Below, piece after piece: positions 15,964 through 22,599 of a DNA stretch of 64,000 nt. The translations under genes were made by a program, and so were the position numbers. The DNA is from Phaeocystidibacter luteus (GTDB lineage Bacteria; Bacteroidota; Bacteroidia; Flavobacteriales; Schleiferiaceae), in assembly GCF_008933115.1 (NCBI RefSeq), contig NZ_WBVO01000001.1:558001-622000 (forward strand), read 5' to 3'. Below the pieces are notes generated by a model, which saw only the letters and a program-made list of their open reading frames with translations, was not told the origin of the DNA and did not search any database. Each line of letters starts with the position of its first letter. Position 1 is the first letter of the stretch.

Positions 15964-16599
15964 ATGGATGGAACACTTAGCTACGCATTGCTCGTTTTCA
16001 CATCGTTCTTCACGCTGATTAACCCGTTGGGAACGATGCCGATTTTCATGACCATGACCAAAGATTTGGATGTGGCCAACCGAACGAAAACGGCTCGTAA
16101 GGCCACTATTGTAGCCTTCTTCACCATTGTAGCTTTTGCATTTAGCGGACAATTGCTCTTTAGCTTTTTTGGTATTTCGGTGAACAGTTTCAGAGTTGTT
16201 GGCGGTATTATCTTCTTCCTCATGGGCATGGACATGCTTCAAGCTAGATTGGCCAGAGTGAAGGTTCAGGATGAAGAAGTAAAGAGCTATGTAAACGACA
16301 TTTCCATCACTCCCCTAGCCATCCCTATGATTTGCGGCCCAGGTGCTATGACCAACGCCATTGTGATGATGGAAGATGCGGATACCACGATCAAAAAGGT
16401 CGCATTAATCGCAGTTATAGCAGGTGTAATGCTCCTCACCTACATCATTTTATTCTCTTCAAGTAAGATCATCAAGCTTCTTGGAGAAACGGGTAACACA
16501 GTGATGATGCGTCTGATGGGCCTCATCGTGATGGTTATTGCTGTAGAATTCTTCTTCTCCGGTTTAGGTCCAATTCTTCAAGGTATTTTCCCGCAATAG
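15964..16599 (+). CDS. MarC/UPF0056 family integral membrane protein
   Basis: The 211-residue protein has six hydrophobic helices and the MarC signatures: FTLINPLGTMPIF near the N-terminus and ITPLAIPMICGPGAMTNAI in the middle. The family was once linked to multiple antibiotic resistance, but that link has been withdrawn and the transported substrate is unknown. I start at ATG 15964, which gives the family N-terminus; an upstream in-frame ATG would run back into the spacer behind the terminator. The next gene begins one base after its stop, so the two are probably cotranscribed. Confidence 0.92.
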   Translation: MDGTLSYALLVFTSFFTLINPLGTMPIFMTMTKDLDVANRTKTARKATIVAFFTIVAFAFSGQLLFSFFGISVNSFRVVGGIIFFLMGMDMLQARLARVKVQDEEVKSYVNDISITPLAIPMICGPGAMTNAIVMMEDADTTIKKVALIAVIAGVMLLTYIILFSSSKIIKLLGETGNTVMMRLMGLIVMVIAVEFFFSGLGPILQGIFPQ

Positions 16600-16600
16600 G

Positions 16601-16987
16601 ATGTCGGGTAAAACTATAGTCACCATCGCCTTAGGACTACTGTTCGGCGTTGCTATTTTCTATAGCCTGGGCCCCAGTGATCACCCAAGTATTACAGACT
16701 GCACTGTGAATACTCACCATCTGGATTCTACGTGGCACGTTGAATCTACAGGTGACCTGTGGCTGTTCACCGACTTCAATTCCGCACCAAATGTTCGCTA
16801 TTTGGTTCACGACGCTGATAGCATGGAAATTCTAGCTATTTCTAAGGCTGAGCAAGTAGACATCTGGGAGGTCAACCACTTCTCGCTTCTTGACCCGATG
16901 GGCAGCATCAGGTATGTGGCTGGAATTGTGGAGGGAGGAGATACGGTGTACTGGAAAGTGAAAGGATTGAAAGGATCATTTGACTGA
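16601..16987 (+). CDS. Small membrane-anchored or exported protein of unknown function
   Basis: The 128-residue protein has one N-terminal hydrophobic helix (IVTIALGLLFGVAIFYSLG, about residues 5-23) and a soluble remainder rich in beta-prone segments (WHVESTGDLWLFTDF, VRYLVHDADSMEIL, VYWKVKGLKG). I recognise no family. It begins one base after marC. The last codons (AAAGGATTGAAAGGATC and onward) are already part of the downstream hairpin array: the stop TGA is the loop of the first hairpin. The C-terminus may therefore have been set by the repeat. Confidence 0.7.
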   Translation: MSGKTIVTIALGLLFGVAIFYSLGPSDHPSITDCTVNTHHLDSTWHVESTGDLWLFTDFNSAPNVRYLVHDADSMEILAISKAEQVDIWEVNHFSLLDPMGSIRYVAGIVEGGDTVYWKVKGLKGSFD

Positions 16988-17757
16988 AGTCAAATGAAAG
17001 GATTACAGCCTATCGGCTGTAAAAGGATCCGCCTATCGGCGGAAAGGATCCCCGCTTGCAGCGGGGAAAGACGTAAAGTCGAAGGTTTAGGAAGAGTATA
17101 TCTATCTGAAGAGTTTGGAATACTACCATATAGGTAGCAAGGTCCTTCCGCCGATAGCCGAATCCTTTCCACCAGCAGATGGGTCCTTTCCGTCGATAGC
17201 CTGACCCTTTCCGCCAACGGGTGGCTTCTTTCCGCCGGCAGGCGGATCCTTTAGCCTGACAACAGGAAGGCTATCCTTTTACCCGACGAAGGAGGGTAAC
17301 CCTTTTACTAGCAGTCCAATACATCTTCTCTTAGCCTCCCCTTTCCGCCGGCAGGCGGACCCTTTAGCCTGACGACAGGAAGGCTACCCTTTTACCCGAC
17401 GAAGGAGGGTAACCCTTTCAATACCAACCCAATACATCTTCTCTTAGCGTCGCCTTTCCGCCGATAGGCGGATCCTTTAGCCTGACGATAGGAAGGTTAT
17501 CCTTTTACCCGACGAAGGAGGGTGACCCTTTCATTCCAAACCAATACATCTTCGATTAGCCTCGCCTTTCCGCCGACAGGCGGACCCTTTAGCCTGACGA
17601 CAGGAAGGCTATCCTTTTACCCGACGAAGGAGGGTAACCCTTTCATTCCAAACCAATACATCTTCTTTTAGCCTCATCTTTCCGCCGGCAGGCGGATCCT
17701 TTAGCCTGACGACAGGAAGGCTACCCTTTTACCCGACGAAGGAGGGTGACCCTTTCA
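16977..17757. repeat. Array of small hairpins filling a convergent intergenic region
   Basis: From stop codon to stop codon the region is built from short perfect or near-perfect palindromes separated by AAAGGAT (left half) or its complement ATCCTTT (right half). Examples are CATTTGAC/GTCAAATG (16977-16996), TTACAGCC/GGCTGTAA (17003-17022), TCCGCC/GGCGGA (17028-17043) and CCCCGC/GCGGGG (17050-17066). In the right half come CCGCC/GGCGG beads with loops TATC, GGCA, GATA or GACA. Stem sequences differ while bead architecture and spacer stay constant. Neither strand has a credible gene. The array may be REP/MITE-like or may serve as a transcription barrier between convergent genes; no known family is recognised. 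Confidence 0.85.
17228..17754. repeat. Tandem amplification of a 112-113-bp three-hairpin unit (5 copies)
   Basis: The motif CTTTCCGCC recurs at 17228, 17341, 17454, 17566 and 17678, giving spacings of 113, 113, 112 and 112 bp. Each unit contains three palindromes (CCGCC..GGCGG, AGCCT..AGGCT, TACCC..GGGTA) and an ~35-bp tail. In copies 3 and 4 the tail (CATTCCAAACCAATACATC) resembles the 3' end of the adjacent symporter gene, and the fifth unit's tail coincides with that gene end. Confidence 0.85.
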
Positions 17758-19269
17758 TTCCAAGTCCAACACTTCCTCATTTCGCCCAAGCTCCCCAATC
17801 TTCCCAAGGCTCAACAGCCAAAGCAAGAACATCATAAATGCGCCATTGAGCAGCAGCAATTCGAAGCCAAAAGTGTAATTGAACCAACGTTCGGAGTTCT
17901 CGTACATCACATAGGCGAGTGTCGGACTGGCTATTGCGGCGATTGGGACGAGTTGATCGCGAACGGGCCGCTTATTCATGAGTCCGAAAGCATAAAGGCC
18001 GAGCAAAGGTCCATAGGTGTATGTGGCTACGCGGAACAGATCACTAATTACATTCTTAGGTGCGGTGTACTTAAACAGAATGATGACCACGAAGATGACG
18101 AGTGACATACCGATGTGCACCTTTCTTCTCAGTGCCTTCACTTCACGGTCATTCGAACTCGTATCCACTTCGAGGATGTCCACAGAGAATGAGGTTGTCA
18201 ATGAGGTAAGCGCACTATCCGCACTAGAATAAGCCGAGGCGATCAATCCGATAATGAAGAACACCGTCACCACAGCTGGTAGGCCTTCTGTCAAAGCAAT
18301 GGCAGGATACAGGTCGTCGTTCGCAGCATCGATTCCTATTTTTGCGGCGTAGTCATACAGCAGAATACCGAGCGACAGAAATAGAAGATTGACAAAAATC
18401 AACGAAATGCTAAAGCCATACATGTTCTTCTGTGCATCTTTCAGAGAGCGACAAGTAAGGTTCTTCTGCATCATGTCTTGATCCAAACCCGTCATACAAA
18501 TGGTAATGAACATACCACCGAGAAACTGCTTGAGGAAATGCTGTCCAGAAGCACCGTTAAAGAGAGAGTTCCAAAAGCCACCCTTTTCTTCTCCAAAGAA
18601 CCAAACCTGTGAATCAGGATGAGCAGAGATATAATCCACCAGAGAGGTGCCCTCAGGAATTAAGGCATCCGACAAATAGTAAACAGTAAGTCCGACTGCC
18701 AAAAGCATGAAAAGTGTCTGAAGCGTATCGGTATAGACAATCGTTTTGATGCCGCCTCTAAAGGTATAAACCCAAATCAGCAATATGGTACCAAACACCG
18801 TTGCCGCAAAAGGAACTCCAAGAGCATCGAATACCGCCAATTGCAGAACGTTCGCGACCAAGAATAGTCTGAAACTTGCGCCGACTATTCTGGAAATCAA
18901 GAAGAAAACAGCACCCGTTTTATAGGTCGAATTTCCGAACCGATCTCTCAGATACGTGTAAATCGAAGTTAGATTCAATCGGTAATACAGTGGCAGTAGA
19001 ACATGCGCAATAACCACATAGCCAGCGAAATAGCCAAGAACCATCTGCATGTATGCGAACTTGGAATCAGCCACCCATCCCGGTACGGAAATGAATGTAA
19101 CACCGCTCAAGGATGCTCCGATCATTCCGAAAGCCACCACGAACCATGGTGAGTTTCTATTTCCGGTAAAGAAAGTCTCGTTGCTGTCGTTCTTCCCAGT
19201 GATCCTTGCAATCAACAGTAGGATAGCAAAGTAGCCCAGAACGAGAAACAAAATACTCAGTGGTGACAT
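17755..19269 (-). CDS. Sodium:solute symporter (SSS family)
   Basis: The 504-residue protein is a multi-spanning SSS-family Na+ symporter of standard length, a different paralogue from the one at 6.5-8.3 kb and without its soluble insertion. Visible features are GASLSGVTFISVPGW in the first helices, the central TFRGGIKTIVYTDTLQ segment and the sodium-site helix SAYSSADSALTSL. Substrates of this subgroup (sugars, sialic acid, amino acids) cannot be told apart here. It stands alone on the minus strand. Its last codons (EEVLDLE, then TGA) sit at the edge of the tandem array, and degenerate copies of this end recur within the array. Confidence 0.92.
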   Translation of the reverse strand: MSPLSILFLVLGYFAILLLIARITGKNDSNETFFTGNRNSPWFVVAFGMIGASLSGVTFISVPGWVADSKFAYMQMVLGYFAGYVVIAHVLLPLYYRLNLTSIYTYLRDRFGNSTYKTGAVFFLISRIVGASFRLFLVANVLQLAVFDALGVPFAATVFGTILLIWVYTFRGGIKTIVYTDTLQTLFMLLAVGLTVYYLSDALIPEGTSLVDYISAHPDSQVWFFGEEKGGFWNSLFNGASGQHFLKQFLGGMFITICMTGLDQDMMQKNLTCRSLKDAQKNMYGFSISLIFVNLLFLSLGILLYDYAAKIGIDAANDDLYPAIALTEGLPAVVTVFFIIGLIASAYSSADSALTSLTTSFSVDILEVDTSSNDREVKALRRKVHIGMSLVIFVVIILFKYTAPKNVISDLFRVATYTYGPLLGLYAFGLMNKRPVRDQLVPIAAIASPTLAYVMYENSERWFNYTFGFELLLLNGAFMMFLLWLLSLGKIGELGRNEEVLDLE

Positions 19270-19345
19270 ATAGTGCGCTTATGAGGTCAAATATAGGAAA
19301 GCAGATGAGTGTAATTCAGTTAACATTGAGATCCAACCTTTCTAC

Positions 19346-19417
19346 ATGAAACTCTCATTCACTCTCTTAATCATCACTCTGCTCCCTATTTTATCTAAAG
19401 CCGAGCTCATATCATGA
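19346..19417 (+). pseudogene. Orphan signal-peptide remnant
   Basis: A 23-codon frame from ATG 19346 reads as a clean signal peptide (MKLSFTLLIITLLPILSKAE) and stops at once with TGA. It looks like the 5' stub of a lost exported-protein gene. It sits in the 433-bp gap 19270-19702, which is AT-rich and otherwise shows no credible gene; a 69-codon frame at 19452-19661 lacks any support. Confidence 0.35.
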
Positions 19418-19702
19418 AAATTCAATCTGTTAGCGACGATCCACTAGAAAGATGCATGTGATCGGGTTCGAGAATATGGAGGTTGATGCGAAGGAGAAGA
19501 TTGGGAGCATTGAAAAGAAACATTTCACGGTTCACAAACTACCTGAAATCATACGTGCTAATACGTATTTTGATTATAACCTATTATTAAATCTGATTAT
19601 TCGATGTAATTTACTTATCAAATCCCTTCCATATTTTCGAATCGAATGGAATCAACTCTGAAATAACGCTTTCTCACTCTCGAATCAAACACACCAATAA
19701 CC

Positions 19703-20308
19703 ATGAAACAAGTTCTTCTCTTTCTCTTCACCCTAGGTCTGCTTGCATCGTGTAACAGTGACCACGTCACCTCAGCAACAGGACGCGTGTACAACATCAA
19801 CACGAATATTCCAGTTCCAGGTGCCAAGGTTAAAATAGCCAAACGAATTAGCTCAACATTCAATGTTAGGTATATCGATTTGGACTCTACAACGGCCGAT
19901 TCACAAGGAAGATTCGACTTGACGGTTACTCAGGATGTATCCAAAAGCCTCATTGTATATGCCGAAAAAGAAGGATACTTCAGCATGCTTTTAGGAAGTC
20001 CGAATAGCAATTTAAATGACGATGAGGCAAACTCAATAAATCTATATCCAGTTCCACACGCGTGGGTGAAGATTAACTATGATCAATTGGACCCGAATCA
20101 TGGGATAGTCGTTGCAAAACCATCAGGATCTGAACGACTTTACAGCATGAGCCTTGCTAGTGATACCTTTGCGATTTCAAGAATATATGGTAGTGGGACA
20201 GAAGACATAGATGTATTTTACAATGTCAGTGGAACCCAAATCAAGCATGAACTCATTCCTGTTCAGACAGGGATACATGACACCGTAGAGGTGAATATCG
20301 CTTTCTAA
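19703..20308 (+). CDS. Lipoprotein with carboxypeptidase-regulatory-like beta domain
   Basis: The 201-residue protein has a lipoprotein signal peptide ending in the lipobox LLASC (Cys 16). The next segment, ATGRVYNINTNIPVPGAKVKI, followed by DSQGRFDLTV, is the pattern of a CarboxypepD_reg-like/transthyretin-like beta sandwich, common in Bacteroidetes surface proteins. The remaining ~90 residues are beta-rich with no family I can name. It lies alone in an AT-rich patch between gene remnants, which suggests variable accessory DNA. It is similar in style, but not in sequence, to the lipoprotein at 52380-53039. Confidence 0.75.
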   Translation: MKQVLLFLFTLGLLASCNSDHVTSATGRVYNINTNIPVPGAKVKIAKRISSTFNVRYIDLDSTTADSQGRFDLTVTQDVSKSLIVYAEKEGYFSMLLGSPNSNLNDDEANSINLYPVPHAWVKINYDQLDPNHGIVVAKPSGSERLYSMSLASDTFAISRIYGSGTEDIDVFYNVSGTQIKHELIPVQTGIHDTVEVNIAF

Positions 20309-20334
20309 TTTTTTAATCAAACCTTAATTTACCT

Positions 20335-20581
20335 ATGAAAAGGATTACTTTTCTGTGGTTGGTGCTCTTTGCACTGACTCAGACTTCTTATGCCCAGATC
20401 TCACATGTTCTGGATCAAGTTCCGGACAGTGTACTCCGAGAAAATGCGTTCGATGAACTCGACACAAGTTCTCTTCTCACAACCCAGTTCTTATGGGATA
20501 GAGACTATCCCGAACACTGTACTTCCCAAACAGCTTGACAATCCATGCCTGTTCGAATTTCTCCCGCTCATTGGAGGTTAA
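20335..20581 (+). pseudogene. Truncated exported-protein gene, probably frameshifted
   Basis: An ATG 26 bp after the lipoprotein gene opens a signal peptide (MKRITFLWLVLFALTQTSYAQ) and about 45 further residues, stopping at 20538. Another reading frame then continues with a plausible peptide (NTVLPKQLDNPCLFEFLP) to 20581. This is best read as the 5' part of a secreted-protein gene that has been truncated and frameshifted. It could instead be a genuine 67-residue exported peptide. Confidence 0.4.
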
Positions 20582-20603
20582 ATCCCCCACTCGCCTATCT
20601 TTG
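20571..20603 (+). promoter_or_regulatory. Candidate promoter for recR
   Basis: TTG at 20571-20573 is followed after 22 nt by TATCTTTG (20596-20603), which matches TANNTTTG. The box ends 5 bp before the recR ATG, so the transcript would be leaderless or nearly so. Confidence 0.4.
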
Positions 20604-20608
20604 CTTCA

Positions 20609-21229
20609 ATGCAGTATTCCTCTAAAGTTCTAGAATCCGCTATTCGCGAAATCGCCAAGCTCCCCGGCATCGGGCAACGTACCGCCCTTCGCCTGGCTCT
20701 TCACATGCTTCGGCAGGACCCAGAAGAAATGCATCAGCTTTCGGAATCATTAAGACACTTAGTTGACGATGTGGTTTATTGCAAAAAGTGCCACAACATC
20801 AGCGATACCGAAATCTGTAACATTTGCGCTGATACCAAACGACAAGAAAACCTCATCTGCGTCGTTGAAGATATCCGTGATGTGATGGCTATCGAACAGA
20901 CAAGCCAGTATCGAGGCCTTTACCACGTTCTAGGTGGGTTAATCTCGCCCATGGAAGGAATTGGACCAGCCGAACTGAACATCACCTCACTTGTGGAAAG
21001 GATTGATAATGAGAATATTGAAGAGGTTATCTTTGCCTTAAGCTCGAACATGGAAGGCGATACCACCACCTTCTACATTTACAAGAGGTTGAGCGAAAAA
21101 GAGATTTCCGTATCGACCATTGCTCGTGGCCTAGCCGTTGGCGATGCCCTAGAATATGCAGATGAAATCACCCTTGGAAGATCTCTTCAACACAGGGTTC
21201 CCTACGAACAAAGTCTGCGCTCAAAGTGA
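20609..21229 (+). CDS. recR: Recombination mediator RecR
   Basis: The 206-residue protein matches RecR in length and layout. It has an N-terminal helix-hairpin-helix (IAKLPGIGQRTALRLALH), a four-cysteine zinc finger (CKKCHNISDTEICNIC), a Toprim domain opening with ICVVEDIRDVMAIEQ, and the C-terminal Walker-B-like ISVSTIARGLAVG and DALEYADEITLGRSLQHR. RecR with RecO/RecF loads RecA on gapped DNA during repair. Its TGA shares GTGA with the start of the downstream membrane glycosyltransferase-like gene, an odd functional pairing. Confidence 0.96.
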   Translation: MQYSSKVLESAIREIAKLPGIGQRTALRLALHMLRQDPEEMHQLSESLRHLVDDVVYCKKCHNISDTEICNICADTKRQENLICVVEDIRDVMAIEQTSQYRGLYHVLGGLISPMEGIGPAELNITSLVERIDNENIEEVIFALSSNMEGDTTTFYIYKRLSEKEISVSTIARGLAVGDALEYADEITLGRSLQHRVPYEQSLRSK

Positions 21230-22599
21230 AAGCCTACGCCCGCATCTACATCTATATCGTAGCCGTTTGGATTGCACTCATTCTAGCGCTCAAACCTTGG
21301 TATGGTGTGGAGGAAGACAGCTACACCGCTGCTCATACGGCATACCTCGCGTATGAGTCGGACACCTACCAACTCTCACGTCTACCCGGACATCCAATAT
21401 TTGAATATGCGCTGAGGTATACTTGGAGTGTGCGCGATATATTTTGGCCCTTCCTCATCGGTATTGGGCTGTTTGTTTCTGCCATATTCACCAAACGAGT
21501 CTTTGAAAAGTATTGCGACGATAAGTTCAAGGGTATTCTGCTCGCTGGATTGTTTTTAACTCCGGCTACGGCAATTGCACTTGGAGAAACCATGGAATAC
21601 ACTCTAGCACTGGGCACTTTGACCATGAGCTGGTACTATGGCGATTCCAAGCGGTGGTTCCTGGCCGCCTTACTATTGGCGATTTCGGCCGGACTCCGAC
21701 TTCCAAACCTCGTTTTTGGTCTGCCCCTTTTCTTCATGATTTGGCTCGGCAGGGATTGGAAACAAGCGGTTGCATTCGCCATATCATCCTTCCTACTTAC
21801 GGGATTGTTCTACTACCCTGTTTGGAATGAATACGGATTGGCTTTCTTTGACACGTACGACTTGCTGTATCCACCACTGCTTAAAGTCCTATACAAAGGA
21901 ACTGTAGGAACATGGGGCATCTTAGGAAGCTTCGGTTTGTTAATCGCCATCGCTGGCTTGAACATCAAAAATGCAATCAAATGGCTACGCGAACCATCTC
22001 AGTTCCCTTATGCCATTGCCTTGGCCTTTAGTCTCGGACTCTTCCTCTTTCTTCCTGAAAAAAGTGTATTTCTCCTTCCGTTTACGATTCTCTTGGGGGC
22101 AACCGTCTTGCGTTTCAGCAAAAAGGCCTTCGCGTACATTGGTTTTGGATTGATGTTGATAAACCCACTCTTTCTTGGAACCGATTTGGTGGATGACCTA
22201 CGCGGCATTCCTGAGTCAAGAGCCGATGTGGTTGTAAGCGCAGGAAGTCAACAAATGGGAATACAGTTGTTCTTACCAAACCCGCAACTTAAGGCTGAGA
22301 ATAAAGTGGAAACAACGCTCTTCTTAGCGAGTGAAATCGGACAGATTCAAGAACCCACCCTCGTCATTACCGGATGGTGGTTCCCATTTCTCCAAATGCA
22401 CTATCTAGAGAATGAGAATCCAAAGCTTCCAGAAGGCGTAGAATTCGTCTACTATGCCGACGCGGAAACGATTCAAAAGGCGATAAGTGAGGGAAAGTCC
22501 ATACTTTTCACCCCCGAAGCAGAAGTTTATAACGAACAGAGATACGGTCACGACCTAGTCTCCCGTTATGGAAACCCACTACTAAAAGCCTATCCTTGA
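21226..22599 (+). CDS. Multi-spanning GT-C-like glycosyltransferase
   Basis: The 457-residue protein has roughly ten hydrophobic helices. An acidic motif lies in the first exterior loop (GVEEDSYTAAHTAYLAYESD), as in GT-C enzymes (mannosyltransferase/ArnT-like) that use a lipid-linked sugar and an acidic catalytic residue. SRLPGHPIFEYALRY follows, and a soluble C-terminal part of about 100 residues closes the protein. The start is GTG overlapping the recR stop (GTGA) and the end overlaps the TTG of the GT2 gene (TTGA). Work on envelope glycans is likely because of the neighbour; donor and acceptor are unknown. Confidence 0.7.
   Translation: MKAYARIYIYIVAVWIALILALKPWYGVEEDSYTAAHTAYLAYESDTYQLSRLPGHPIFEYALRYTWSVRDIFWPFLIGIGLFVSAIFTKRVFEKYCDDKFKGILLAGLFLTPATAIALGETMEYTLALGTLTMSWYYGDSKRWFLAALLLAISAGLRLPNLVFGLPLFFMIWLGRDWKQAVAFAISSFLLTGLFYYPVWNEYGLAFFDTYDLLYPPLLKVLYKGTVGTWGILGSFGLLIAIAGLNIKNAIKWLREPSQFPYAIALAFSLGLFLFLPEKSVFLLPFTILLGATVLRFSKKAFAYIGFGLMLINPLFLGTDLVDDLRGIPESRADVVVSAGSQQMGIQLFLPNPQLKAENKVETTLFLASEIGQIQEPTLVITGWWFPFLQMHYLENENPKLPEGVEFVYYADAETIQKAISEGKSILFTPEAEVYNEQRYGHDLVSRYGNPLLKAYP

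Noticed and set aside
16990-17217. 75-codon minus-strand frame in the hairpin array
   Set aside because: Its residues repeat the hairpin beads (RVRLST, RIRLSAEG), there is no homology, and it lies wholly in structured repeats.
17228-17754. CRISPR array
   Set aside because: The unit is 112-113 bp, nearly all of it repeated; there are no unique spacers of equal length and no cas genes nearby.
19452-19661. 69-codon frame that could be a small gene
   Set aside because: No family, no clear promoter, low-quality composition in its second half and AT-rich surroundings; too weak to call.
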